This document shows positions 45,308-53,950 of a stretch of 64,000 nt of DNA, one piece after another (the first letter of the stretch is position 1; the number at the start of each line of letters is the position of its first letter). Source of the DNA: JAOUGY01 sp963825585 (GTDB lineage: Bacteria > Actinomycetota > Acidimicrobiia > Spongiisociales > ZC4RG35); NCBI GenBank assembly GCA_963825585.1, contig CAWGTX010000009.1, positions 434,001 to 498,000 of the forward strand, read 5' to 3'. The position numbers and the translations under genes were made by a program. A model generated the notes under the pieces. The model was not told the DNA's origin and ran no database searches. It saw nothing but the letters and a program-made list of their open reading frames with translations.

Positions 45308-46636
45308 TCACCTGAGCGAAACCCTACGATGTCGGGAGGGAACCCGCGCCACCCCACCCGCGACGATGCCCGCCACCGGCAGCAGCGTGGCCACCACGTT
45401 GAGGCCCTCCTCGTCGGCGATGCCGTGGCGGGCCAGCATCGCCAGCCCGGCGCACACGCAGATCACGGCCATCACAGGCTGCCACCCCGCCGGCGCCGGA
45501 CGCTGATCGCGGCCCGGGCGCTCGAACCTGGCGACCAGTGCCACCACCGGGAGCGTCAACGTCAGGAGGAGTGCCAGCCACAGCGGTCGTGTCAGCCACC
45601 ACCCGACACTCTCGACTTCGAGTCCGAATCCGAATCCTCCCATGGCCAGCCCGGCGGCGAGCACCGCCACCATGACGGTGAGGTGCCACAGGTAGAGACT
45701 CATGATCGAGCCGTTGATCGCAACGACCGCCGTCCACTGGCGTGGGCGACTCAGCCAACGCCGCATGGGACCCTCCAGCGCCATGGCGAGGCCGAACTGG
45801 AACAGTCCGAGCGCGATCAACGTGACCTTGGGCGGGTTCGAGTTGGTGACGCCGGCGTTGTCGAGCCCGACCATGGCGATCGGGTAGGGGCCGAAGGCGA
45901 CCAGGGCGGAGAGCGCGGCCAGGCCGGAAACGGCCAGGGAGATCCGGGTCCGCACTGCGCCGATGCGATCATCGGCCCAGGCATAGCCGAACATGTGGAC
46001 CACGTTCCAGACGAACACGTAGTTGACCCACGCCGCGGCGTGGACGTCGAATCCGAGTGCGAGGACATCGACCATGCCGGCGATGGCGGCGGTGCCGATG
46101 ACGGCCACCCAACCGGCCCGCTCCCACAGTGCGACGGTGAGGGGTGTCAGTGCCACGATCAGCACGTAGGTGGCAAGGAACCAGGTGGGGACGAGTGCTG
46201 CCTGCGACGCAATGGTGATCAGGTCGGGGTCCACGCCGGAACGCCAGGCGATGGTCGCCACCGGTGCCCAGAACGCCAGCACCGGTATGGCAGGGAGGAT
46301 GAGACGACGGAGCCGCTCCCGGAGCCACGTCGGGTAGGGGGTGTGATCCCTGCGGGCGGCACGCCAGCCGACGGCGTTGGCGTAGCCACCCACGAAGAAG
46401 AAGACGGGCATGACCTGCAGCCCCCAGGTGAGCCATTGCGCCCAAGCCGTCTGGCCGATCAATCCGACCATGCGCACCTCACCGTCGACGACTTCGGGTG
46501 CGGCCATCAGCCAGTGCCCGAACACGACAACGAGGATCGAGATCGCCCGCAGGAAGTCCACGGCCCGATTTCGATCCTCCGGAGTGCGCTCGGCCAGCGA
46601 CCGGGCGGTGGCGAGGGTGCGATGCAGTGTGATCAT
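45308..46636 (-). CDS. Acyltransferase 3 family membrane protein, copy B
   Basis: 442 residues, same length and helix order as copy A. The beginning TPEDRNRAVDFLRAISILVVVFGHWLMAAPEV is nearly the same as the matching part of copy A, so the two arose by tandem duplication. Other shared blocks: WLTWGLQVMPVFFFVGGYANA and LYLWHLTVMVAVL. The start at 46636 (MITLHRTLAT) is preferred; the frame is open to 46723 with no better start. A CCGATG-cga-CATCGG hairpin lies 25 nt upstream. Confidence 0.88.
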   Translation of the reverse strand: MITLHRTLATARSLAERTPEDRNRAVDFLRAISILVVVFGHWLMAAPEVVDGEVRMVGLIGQTAWAQWLTWGLQVMPVFFFVGGYANAVGWRAARRDHTPYPTWLRERLRRLILPAIPVLAFWAPVATIAWRSGVDPDLITIASQAALVPTWFLATYVLIVALTPLTVALWERAGWVAVIGTAAIAGMVDVLALGFDVHAAAWVNYVFVWNVVHMFGYAWADDRIGAVRTRISLAVSGLAALSALVAFGPYPIAMVGLDNAGVTNSNPPKVTLIALGLFQFGLAMALEGPMRRWLSRPRQWTAVVAINGSIMSLYLWHLTVMVAVLAAGLAMGGFGFGLEVESVGWWLTRPLWLALLLTLTLPVVALVARFERPGRDQRPAPAGWQPVMAVICVCAGLAMLARHGIADEEGLNVVATLLPVAGIVAGGVARVPSRHRRVSLR

Positions 46637-46743
46637 GCGTACAGCATCGGTGGTGGGCGGCCGATGCGACATCGGGGACCGACCCCCATTCGGGGTGAGG
46701 GAAACCCTGACCCGAGCGGTCACCGCCGGTAGCGTTCGCCGTC

Positions 46744-47958
46744 ATGCGCATCAGGGTGCTCGAGCCACTTCTCCATCCGCGATTCGACGAACTGCCTTGG
46801 GGGCGTCCGCTCGAGGAGTGGGACCACCCCCAACTCGTGGAACTGCCAACGGGCCTCCATCGCCATGTGGTGAGGTTCGTGGACTACGACGATCAGATCT
46901 ACGCGCTCAAGGAGCTGGCGCCGCGAGCGGCCGCCCGCGAATTCCGACTCATCCGCAGTCTCAACGCCCAGGTACTGCCTGTGGTCAGGGCGGTCGGCTT
47001 GGTCGAAGACCGCGCCGGTATGGACTCGGTGCTCATCACCCGCTTCCTCAACTATGCGCTTCCCTACCGGTATCTGTTCCGGGAGTGGAGAGGCGGAGAC
47101 CCGAGCGACGACCTGATTCGCTCGCTGGCCGGGTTGCTGGCCCGGCTTCACCTCGTGGGGTTCTACTGGGGGGACTGCTCGCTCTCGAACGCTCTCTTCC
47201 GCCGGGATGCCACGCGGCTGAGTGCCTACGCCCTCGACACCGAGACCGGTGAGCTGCACCACCGGCTGACCGAGGGCCAGCGGCTGCATGACCTCGAGAT
47301 CGCGGTCGAGAACGTCGCCGGGGGACTCTTCGACCTGGCCGCCGCAGGGTTCCTGCCCGAGACGGTCGACCCGTTCGACGTGGTCGACCGTCTCGAGCGC
47401 GCCTACTGCCGGTTGTGGGAGGAGCTGCACGACCCCCAGGAGTACGATCCGGGCCGGCCCGACGAGATCGATGCCCGGCTGGCCCGGCTCCAGCACCTTG
47501 GCTTCCGCGTGACCGAGGCGTCCATCGTGTCCGCAGGGGAAGGGCGCATGGTGTTCGAACCGGTCGCGGTGTCGGAGGGTCATCACCGTCAGGAACTGCA
47601 TCGGCTCACGGGCATCACCGCCCAGGAGTATCAGGCGCGTCGGCTGCTCGAGGATGTCCGGGCGCATCGTGCAGAGCTCATCCGTGAGCGGGGTCGTGAC
47701 ATCCCCGAGGACATCGCCGCCCACGACTGGGTGGACGACGTGTTCGACGCCGTGATCGAACAGATTCCGGGCCATCTCCTCCGCAAGACGCAGTTGGCGC
47801 AGGTCTTTCACGAGGTGCTGGAACACCGCAGCGAGATGGAGGCCACCTGTGGGCACCCGGTCGGGCGGGTGGAGGCAGCACAGGATTACGTCCGTCACAA
47901 GCTGGCGGCCCGGCCCGACGAGAAGGTGATCGTGGACAACGGTCCCGGCCCGGACTGA
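46744..47958 (+). CDS. DUF4032 domain protein (kinase-like)
   Basis: 404 residues. The N-terminal half has a protein-kinase/APH-like lobe: RFVDYDDQIYALKELAPRAAAREFRLIRSL (Lys, Glu), then LARLHLVGFYWGDCSLSNALFRRD (HRD-like GDCSLSN) and YALDTETGE (DFG-like). The second half is the DUF4032 domain (DVFDAVIEQIPGHLLRKTQLAQVFHEVLEHR). Widespread in actinobacteria; substrate unknown. TAGCGT (46730-46735) ends 8 nt before the ATG: leaderless. Confidence 0.88.
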   Translation: MRIRVLEPLLHPRFDELPWGRPLEEWDHPQLVELPTGLHRHVVRFVDYDDQIYALKELAPRAAAREFRLIRSLNAQVLPVVRAVGLVEDRAGMDSVLITRFLNYALPYRYLFREWRGGDPSDDLIRSLAGLLARLHLVGFYWGDCSLSNALFRRDATRLSAYALDTETGELHHRLTEGQRLHDLEIAVENVAGGLFDLAAAGFLPETVDPFDVVDRLERAYCRLWEELHDPQEYDPGRPDEIDARLARLQHLGFRVTEASIVSAGEGRMVFEPVAVSEGHHRQELHRLTGITAQEYQARRLLEDVRAHRAELIRERGRDIPEDIAAHDWVDDVFDAVIEQIPGHLLRKTQLAQVFHEVLEHRSEMEATCGHPVGRVEAAQDYVRHKLAARPDEKVIVDNGPGPD

Positions 47959-47991
47959 CGATCCGCCGGGGGCGGGCTCTACTCTTGGCCC

Positions 47992-48852
47992 ATGTCGACG
48001 GTTCCCTATGGCGCTCAATCCATGGTCGCGCCGCTCAACCATGTACTCGTGAAGCCACCGAGCATGGCGTTCGGAGCTGCCTTCGCCAACCCCGAATTCG
48101 GATTCCGACACCCTGTCACCCTGTCCAGGGCGCGGCGCGAACACGCACTGTTCGTGAGTCTGCTGAGGCGGTTGGGGGTGAAGGTCCATCAGCTGGGCGT
48201 GGAGTCGGCCAGCCCTGATCTCATCTACCAGTACGACCCATCGCTGGTCACCGACCGTGGCGCCATCCTGCTGAGATCGGGGAAGCCGAGTCGTCGGGGA
48301 GAAGAGGATCTTCAGGCGGCTTGGTACGAAGCCAACGACATCCCCATCCTGGGCCGGATCGAGGCACCCGGCACGGTCGACGGTGGAGACGTCTTCTGGT
48401 TGCGTCCTGACCTCGTGTGTGTCGGACGGAGCCTGCGCACCAACCAGGCCGGCATCGATCAGCTGATCCCGCTGCTCGAGGGCACGGTCCGTGTCTTCGA
48501 TGTCGCCTATGACGCCGGTGAGCACGAGTGTCTCCACCTGTTGAGTGTGATCTCGCCGATCACCGATGAGATCGTGGTCGTGGAGCCTGCACGGCTGCCG
48601 TCGGGCCTGTACCGATTGTTGGAATCGATGCGCATCCTCATGATCGCCATCCCGCCGGAGGAGGTGCCGTCTCTGGCGTGCAACGTGCTCGTGATTCGGC
48701 CCGGGGTCGTAGCGATGGTGGAGGGAAACACGCAGACTCAGGGATTCCTCGAGGACCAGGGCATCGAGGTGCACACCTTCGGCGGCACCGAGATCTGTTG
48801 GAATGGAAGCGGCGGCCCGACCTGTCTCACCCGGCCGATCCACCGGGGATGA
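47992..48852 (+). CDS. Amidinotransferase-fold hydrolase (DDAH/arginine deiminase type)
   Basis: 286 residues, alpha/beta-propeller of the guanidino-modifying superfamily. Catalytic features: YQYDPSLV (Asp), GTVDGGDVFWL (Glu/Asp loop), ECLHLLSVISP (His) and the nucleophile Cys in GGPTCLTRP. It probably hydrolyses a methylarginine, arginine or related guanidine to citrulline plus an amine. TACTCT (47980-47985) is 6 nt before the ATG: leaderless. First of a run with two Nudix genes (ATGA and GTGA overlaps) and an M20 deacylase. Confidence 0.88.
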   Translation: MSTVPYGAQSMVAPLNHVLVKPPSMAFGAAFANPEFGFRHPVTLSRARREHALFVSLLRRLGVKVHQLGVESASPDLIYQYDPSLVTDRGAILLRSGKPSRRGEEDLQAAWYEANDIPILGRIEAPGTVDGGDVFWLRPDLVCVGRSLRTNQAGIDQLIPLLEGTVRVFDVAYDAGEHECLHLLSVISPITDEIVVVEPARLPSGLYRLLESMRILMIAIPPEEVPSLACNVLVIRPGVVAMVEGNTQTQGFLEDQGIEVHTFGGTEICWNGSGGPTCLTRPIHRG

Positions 48853-49256
48853 GCAAACGAACACGGTTCGGGGTCTACGGTCTCGCCGTCTCGGAGTCCC
48901 ACATCCTCCTCGCCCGCATCTCCGGTCGGGTTCCCGGTGGCGTCGGCAAGTGGACGCTGCCCGGCGGCGGTATGGACTGGGGCGAGACCGCCCACCAGAC
49001 GCTGGTGCGCGAGATGTACGAGGAGACGAGCCTGGAGCCGGTGATCGGCTCCATCCTCACGGTCCGCTCCTTCTCCTACGACGACCCCGAAGATGAGTAC
49101 CACATCATCCAGGCCGTCTACCGGGTCGAGGCTGCGGGGGAGCCGAGGGTGACCGAGATCGATGGGAGTGTCGACGCCGCCGCCTGGCATCCGCTCGACA
49201 CGGTTCATGCGCTACCCACCACATCACTGCTCGAGCACGTGCGGCATCTCCTGTGA
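48849..49256 (+). CDS. Nudix hydrolase with intact Nudix box
   Basis: 135 residues. The Nudix box GGGMDWGETAHQTLVREMYEETSL has all metal-binding residues (REMYEE). Likely an ADP-ribose, sugar-nucleotide or modified-nucleotide pyrophosphatase. The ATG overlaps the preceding stop and its own stop overlaps the next Nudix gene. Confidence 0.88.
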   Translation: MSKRTRFGVYGLAVSESHILLARISGRVPGGVGKWTLPGGGMDWGETAHQTLVREMYEETSLEPVIGSILTVRSFSYDDPEDEYHIIQAVYRVEAAGEPRVTEIDGSVDAAAWHPLDTVHALPTTSLLEHVRHLL

Positions 49257-49657
49257 CCACCAGGTACGCCGCTCACGCCGTCTGTCTCGATGCCGGATCG
49301 GTGCTGCTCGCCCAACCGAGAGGCGAGGACGCCCATGCCGCTTCGTGGACGGTCCCCGGTGGGGCCCTCGAGTGGAGGGAACCGCCCGACCAGGGTGTCG
49401 TTCGAGCTCTGTACGACGCGACCGGGCTCCACGGTCGGGTCAAGGCGGTGCTCGGGGTCGACACCGAGATCGAGCCGGCGGGGAACGGCCGCCCCGCCAT
49501 TCACTTCGTCCGGTTCGTCTTCCGGGTCGAGGCCGTCGGCGCGCCGCGGATGGTCACAGGGGGAGGTCCGACCGTCGACTGTCGATGGTTCCCCTACGAA
49601 CAGCTGGTAGACCTCGCTCTCGTGCCGCTGGTGCCGCGGGCTTTGGCGATGGTGTGA
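49253..49657 (+). CDS. Nudix-fold protein with degenerate Nudix box
   Basis: 134 residues, aligned in layout with the gene before it (AHAVCLDAGSVLLAQPRGEDAHAASWTVPGG). The box reads GGALEWREPPDQGVVRALYDATGL: the RE and EE positions have become RA and DA, so the catalytic glutamates are gone. It may bind without hydrolysing, or regulate its intact neighbour. GTG start overlapping the upstream stop. Confidence 0.8.
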   Translation: MTTRYAAHAVCLDAGSVLLAQPRGEDAHAASWTVPGGALEWREPPDQGVVRALYDATGLHGRVKAVLGVDTEIEPAGNGRPAIHFVRFVFRVEAVGAPRMVTGGGPTVDCRWFPYEQLVDLALVPLVPRALAMV

Positions 49658-49690
49658 CCGACGACCGACGAGCTACGAGCTACGGCCGAT
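49658..49690. repeat. Short heptad repeat, copy 6
   Basis: GACGACC-GACGAGC-TACGAGC-TACGG, a 7-bp periodic tract directly after the second Nudix stop. Confidence 0.55.
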
Positions 49691-49734
49691 GAGCAGGACG
49701 GACAACGAGTGGATGGCGGCTCGGCTTGAATGCA

Positions 49735-50964
49735 ATGATGGAAGCCAACCGCGAGCGCATCGTCGAGGACCTGTCGGAGCTCATCGCCATTCCGTCGATC
49801 ACCGGAAGCGAGCGCCGGGTCCAGGAGGTCATGGTCACGCTCATGGAGGAGGCGACCCTCGATGTGTCCTGGATCGAGACCGACCCTTCAGAGCTGGCCC
49901 AGGATCCGGATTTCCCCGGGATCGAGGTTCCCCGCAGCGATCTGATCGTGGTGGTGGGCCGCTACGACACGGGACGCCCCGGCCCCAGGCGCATGCTGTT
50001 GGGCCACGTCGACGTCGTACCCTCCGGCGACCCGCACACCTGGACCTCTCCGGCCTTCGAACCCGTGGTCGTGGACGGAAACCTGTACGGGCGGGGAGCC
50101 TGCGACATGAAGGGCGGAGTGGTCTCGATGATCGAGGCGGTGCGCGTCGCCCTCGAGTCCGGCGCCGAGCTCAACGGCGAGATCGTGGTGGTGGCGGTGC
50201 CGTCCGAGGAGGACGGCGGGGCTGGAACGCTGGCGGCGATACGTGCCGGATGCACTGCCGACAGGGCCGTGATCCCCGAGCCCACCGGTCTCGACATCGT
50301 GGTCGCCCACGCCGGCGCCATCACCTTCACCCTGCGGGTTCCGGGGAAGGCGGCACATGCCTCGACCAGGCTGGAAGGCGTATCGGCGCTCGACAAGCTG
50401 ATGGTGCTGATGCAGGCCCTGGCGGAGGACGAGCGGGTACGCAACGAGTCCGAGACCGATCCGCTGATGCGAGCGATCGGGCTCCCGTATCCCACCATCA
50501 TCGGTCAGGTGGAGGGCGGTCACTGGGCTTCCACGGTGATGGACGCGGTCGAAGCCGACGGTCGGTACGGGGTGCGACTCGGGCAGAACTGTGATCAGGC
50601 TGGTGAAGACCTCCGGGCAGCCATCACGGCTGCCTGGGAGGCCGACGAGTGGCTGACCCGGTTTCCGGTCGGACTGGAGACGTGGGGCGGTCGCTTCGAT
50701 TCGTGTTTCCTCGACCCGGAGCATCCGCTGGCCGTGGGGATCGCATCGGCCCATAGGGCGGTGACCGGTATCGCTGCCCGGAAGATCGGAGCCCCGTACG
50801 GTGCGGACATGCGGTTGCTCATCAACCATGGCAACACCCCCACCGTGATGTACGGGCCCGGCTCGGTGAAGGTGGCCCACTCGGCCGACGAATTCGTACC
50901 CCTCTCCGAGGTGGCCACCTGTGCCGAGACGCTGGCGCACTGGCTGGCGGGCGAAGGCGTCTGA
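49735..50964 (+). CDS. M20 family deacylase (ArgE/DapE type)
   Basis: About 410 residues. Metal ligands: MLLGHVDVVPSGD (His, Asp), LYGRGACDMKGGV (bridging Asp), VPSEEDGGAG (Glu pair), RAVIPEPTG (Asp/Glu) and a late HSADEFVPLSEV (His). The lid KAAHASTRLEGVSA is present. Substrates in the family are N-acetylornithine, N-succinyl-diaminopimelate and similar. Position after an arginine-type hydrolase hints at N-acyl-ornithine/citrulline chemistry, by context only. Start uncertain: ATG 49735 or 49738, TTG 49726. Confidence 0.85.
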   Translation: MMEANRERIVEDLSELIAIPSITGSERRVQEVMVTLMEEATLDVSWIETDPSELAQDPDFPGIEVPRSDLIVVVGRYDTGRPGPRRMLLGHVDVVPSGDPHTWTSPAFEPVVVDGNLYGRGACDMKGGVVSMIEAVRVALESGAELNGEIVVVAVPSEEDGGAGTLAAIRAGCTADRAVIPEPTGLDIVVAHAGAITFTLRVPGKAAHASTRLEGVSALDKLMVLMQALAEDERVRNESETDPLMRAIGLPYPTIIGQVEGGHWASTVMDAVEADGRYGVRLGQNCDQAGEDLRAAITAAWEADEWLTRFPVGLETWGGRFDSCFLDPEHPLAVGIASAHRAVTGIAARKIGAPYGADMRLLINHGNTPTVMYGPGSVKVAHSADEFVPLSEVATCAETLAHWLAGEGV

Positions 50965-50989
50965 CCACCCTTGTCGGGACCACGCGTTG

Positions 50990-51092
50990 TGTGTGCATTC
51001 GAAGGCGGAAAGCGCCCGCTCGTGCACACAGCCACGGGCCGGATGTGGTTCTGTGTGCATGTGAGGGCGGATAGCGCCCGCGTGTGCACACA
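50990..51092. repeat. Two tandem 41-bp palindromic elements
   Basis: Element 1 (50990-51030) and element 2 (51052-51092) both start TGTGTGCA, end TGCACACA, and have an inner stem (GGCG...CGCC at 51004-51016; GGGCG...CGCCC at 51065-51079). They are 21 bp apart and fill the gap between convergent genes ending at 50964 and 51102. They could end transcription in both directions, or be REP-like mobile repeats. Confidence 0.8.
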
Positions 51093-51101
51093 GGACCGAC
51101 G

Positions 51102-51656
51102 TCATCCCGGCAGCTGTTGCCCGATCAGCCAGCCGGTTCCGTTTCCTTCCCCGGAGGCGAGGATCTCGAGGAGCGAGAACGCATCGGTCAGTTCGCCTGG
51201 TCGGGCCCGAAACGGACCGGGTCCTGCACCGATCTCGCTGAGCACGGCGATGGCGAGGATGCCGCCGGGGGAGAGGCGTTCGACGACGGCCCGATCGAGG
51301 CGCGGGTCGCGGAACAAGTGGCACAGTACGAGGTCGACGGGTGGCCCTTCAGGAAGCCCCTCGTCGAGGTCGACCACCTCGAAACGGCACCGGTCGGCGA
51401 CCCCGTTCGAATCGGCCAGGCGCTCGGCCAGACCGATGGCCTCGGGTGACACATCCACGCCCCACACTCGCATCCCCCTCCGGGCCAGCCAGACGGCGGC
51501 ACGACCTCGACCGCAGGCGAGCTCGAGCGCAGATCCGGTCGATGGGATGAGATGCGCCGCCGACGCCAGTGCTGGTGGTGGCCCGTGATCGCCGGTTGGG
51601 GCCGATCCCGTCGACAGGTACCGGGCATTCCAACGGGAGCGATCCTCGTCGCTCAT
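51102..51656 (-). CDS. SAM-dependent methyltransferase, class I (TehB-like)
   Basis: 184 residues. SAM motif I ALELACGRGRAAVWLARRG, acidic motif II VWGVDVSPEAIGLAERLA and motif IV VDLVLCHLFRD. The opening SRWNARYL is typical of TehB/tellurite-resistance-like and thiopurine-type methyltransferases. Substrate unknown. Its start overlaps the adenosine deaminase stop by 4 bp. Confidence 0.85.
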   Translation of the reverse strand: MSDEDRSRWNARYLSTGSAPTGDHGPPPALASAAHLIPSTGSALELACGRGRAAVWLARRGMRVWGVDVSPEAIGLAERLADSNGVADRCRFEVVDLDEGLPEGPPVDLVLCHLFRDPRLDRAVVERLSPGGILAIAVLSEIGAGPGPFRARPGELTDAFSLLEILASGEGNGTGWLIGQQLPG

Positions 51657-52660
51657 CCAGCGAGGAATGTGTCGAGTTGGGCGACCCAGCGAGCCTTGTC
51701 GGTGTCCGGAGCGAAGGTGGCCTCGAGCGAGTTGCGGGCGATCCCGGCCAACTCCGTCTCACCCAGACCGAGTGCGCGTGCCACGGCGATGTAGTTGTCG
51801 CCGATGTACCCGCCGAAGTAGGCGGGGTCGTCGGAGTTCACCGTCACGTTGACCCCGGCGGCGAGAAGGCGTGCCAGGTTGTGGTCCTCGAGGCGTTCGA
51901 CGCCCTTGAGGGCCACGTTCGACAGGGGGCACACCGTGAGGGGGATCCCCTCGTCGGCCAGGCGCCTGATCAGCTCGGGGTCTTCTTCGGCACGGACGCC
52001 GTGGTCGATCCGTTCACAGCCCAGGACATCGAGGGAGGCGACGATGTGGGCGGGCGGGCCTTCTTCGCCGGCGTGGGCAACCGCACGCAGACCTGCAGCC
52101 TTCGCCCGGGCGTAGGCGGGCGCGAACGGCTCGGGAGGGAATCCCCGTTCCGAGCTGTCGAGGCCCACCGCCAGGATGTGATCGAGCCACGGCCCGGCCA
52201 TGTCGAAGGTCTCCTCGGCGGCGGACGCAGGCAGGTGACGGAGAAAACACATGATGAGGCCGACCGAGATCCCCGTGGCTGCCTCCGCCTCGGAGATCGC
52301 GTCGAGGAATCCGCGCATGAACACCTCGAAACCGACACCCCGCTCGGTGTGCGTCTGGGGGTCGAAGAAGACCTCGGCGCGGCGGACACCGTCGGCATGG
52401 GCACGGGCCAGGTAGGCGGCCATCAGGTCGTGGAAGTCGGCCTCGGTTCGCAGCACCGCCGCTCCGGTGTAGTAGATGTCCAGGAACGACTGGAGGTCGG
52501 TGAAGGCGTAGGCCGCTCGCACCTCGTCCACGTTGGCGTATGGCACGGTGATGCCGTTCCGCCTGGACAGCTCCAACAGCATCTCCGGTTCGAGGGTTCC
52601 CTCTATGTGGAGGTGCAACTCGGCTTTGGGGAGTTGCCGTGCGAACGTGTCGAGGTCCAT
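51653..52660 (-). CDS. add: Adenosine deaminase family protein
   Basis: 335 residues. Purine salvage amidohydrolase (adenosine to inosine; some members act on adenine). Zinc and catalytic residues: AELHLHIEGTLE (His-x-His), AVAHAGEEGP (His, Glu), RIDHGVRAEED (His, Asp) and VNSDDPAYFG (Asp-Asp). The ATG at 52660 is preferred over an in-frame TTG at 52672. The add symbol is by family; adenine deaminase activity is possible. Confidence 0.88.
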   Translation of the reverse strand: MDLDTFARQLPKAELHLHIEGTLEPEMLLELSRRNGITVPYANVDEVRAAYAFTDLQSFLDIYYTGAAVLRTEADFHDLMAAYLARAHADGVRRAEVFFDPQTHTERGVGFEVFMRGFLDAISEAEAATGISVGLIMCFLRHLPASAAEETFDMAGPWLDHILAVGLDSSERGFPPEPFAPAYARAKAAGLRAVAHAGEEGPPAHIVASLDVLGCERIDHGVRAEEDPELIRRLADEGIPLTVCPLSNVALKGVERLEDHNLARLLAAGVNVTVNSDDPAYFGGYIGDNYIAVARALGLGETELAGIARNSLEATFAPDTDKARWVAQLDTFLAG

Positions 52661-52668
52661 GACCTCAT

Positions 52669-53745
52669 TCAAGTCGCCGGGACCCTCCGTGGGGCTTGAA
52701 GAACGGTCGCCACGATCGTGATGACCGTGATGGGGACCACGAAGCGGAACATCACCTGCGAGAACGGTTCGAGGGCGTCGTGTTCGGACGCCTGCAGGAT
52801 CAGATACGCGGTGTAGGCGACGTAGTACCCCAGGAAGACGGCGCCTTCCCAGCGGGCGATGAGGTGGCCGGTGAGGAATATGGGTAGGCAGGCGATCGAT
52901 ACCGCCAGCATGAACGGGATGTCGAAGTCGATGGCGCTCTGCGCCACCGGGATGCCGTCGGGGGCGACGATCGAGCTCAGGCCGAGAACGGTGAGGATGT
53001 TGAAGATGTTGGACCCGACGACGTTCCCGACCGCGATGTCGTGTTCACCCCGGATGGCGGCCATCAGCGAAGTGGCGATCTCGGGTAGCGAGGTTCCGAT
53101 CGCCACGAGGGTGAGACCGATCACCAACTCGCTCACGCCGAGCCGTTCGGCGACCGTGACGGCGGCGTCGACGAGCAGGTTGGATCCGACGACCAGCATG
53201 GCCAACCCGGCCACCACCAGCGCCAGATTCACGGGCGTCGACGGCGACGTCTCCGAGTACTCCGCCTCGAATTCGGCCACCACCTCGGCGGTCTCGCGGC
53301 GGCTCCTGCGGATGAGCACCACGACGTAGGTGAGAACGAGAGCGAACAGCAGCACCCCGTCGAGCCTGCCGATGGCACCGTCCAGGCCGAGCACCAGCAG
53401 GAGCACCGACGCCCCGATCATGATGGGGACGTCGAAGCGCACCAGCTGCGACTTCACGACCAGCGGGACGATCACTGCCGAGAGACCCAGGATGAGCAGC
53501 ACGTTGGCGATGTTCGAGCCGACCACGTTGCCGATGGCGATGTCGGCGTCACCGGCGAAAGCGGAACTGATGCTCACCGCCAGCTCGGGGGCGCTGGTCC
53601 CGAAGGCGACCACGGTCAGGCCCACCACAAGGGGGGAGATTCCGAAGGCGGCTGCCAGGCGCGACGCTCCCCGCACCAGGAGTTCGGCACCGGCGACCAG
53701 CAGGACCAGTCCGCCGATGAAGAAGAGAGCCTCCGTCAAACCCAT
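52669..53745 (-). CDS. CaCA-family cation antiporter, YrbG type, copy 1
   Basis: 358 residues, two inverted halves of five helices. Alpha repeats: GTSAPELAVSISSAFAGDADIAIGNVVGSNIANVLLILG near the N-terminus and GTSLPEIATSLMAAIRGEHDIAVGNVVGSNIFNILTVLG in the second half, each with the ion-binding Glu. Exchanges Ca2+ or another divalent ion for Na+/H+. The yybP-ykoY-type element upstream (53797-53902) suggests Mn2+ as a relevant ion. Almost identical in plan to copy 2 at 54565. Confidence 0.93.
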   Translation of the reverse strand: MGLTEALFFIGGLVLLVAGAELLVRGASRLAAAFGISPLVVGLTVVAFGTSAPELAVSISSAFAGDADIAIGNVVGSNIANVLLILGLSAVIVPLVVKSQLVRFDVPIMIGASVLLLVLGLDGAIGRLDGVLLFALVLTYVVVLIRRSRRETAEVVAEFEAEYSETSPSTPVNLALVVAGLAMLVVGSNLLVDAAVTVAERLGVSELVIGLTLVAIGTSLPEIATSLMAAIRGEHDIAVGNVVGSNIFNILTVLGLSSIVAPDGIPVAQSAIDFDIPFMLAVSIACLPIFLTGHLIARWEGAVFLGYYVAYTAYLILQASEHDALEPFSQVMFRFVVPITVITIVATVLQAPRRVPAT

Positions 53746-53796
53746 GGAGAGCCATCCATGTCGTGCGCAATCGTCAACATCCGCTACTCCGTATCT

Positions 53797-53902
53797 CCGA
53801 GTTGGAGCCGGAGGTCTCTCTCACCGGTTTGGCCGGCGGCACCACCGAGGGACGGGTCCCTGTGCTGACGATGGTGCCTGTCGAGGTACTCCCCTCAGGC
53901 GT
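53797..53902 (-). promoter_or_regulatory. yybP-ykoY-type Mn2+ riboswitch, copy 1
   Basis: Read on the minus strand the leader has the class hallmarks in order: GAGGGGAGTACC, CGACAGGCACCATCGTCAGC, a GC-rich hairpin GGTGGTGCCGCCGGCC, then GAGAGAGACCTCCGGC. The loop GGGGAGUA and late AGACCU are the conserved Mn2+ site strands of this class, whose known targets include Ca2+/H+ and Mn2+ exporters. A TACAGT -10 (53911-53916) precedes it, and the antiporter start is 52 nt after it. Confidence 0.85.
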
Positions 53903-53950
53903 GGGCGGGGACTGTAGCGGACCATGCCGGCGATCCGTATCTGGCGGCGA

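Noticed and set aside
46661..46675. CCGATG-cga-CATCGG hairpin as a terminator
   Set aside because: It lies between divergent genes, so there is no transcript end to serve; an operator is possible but unsupported.
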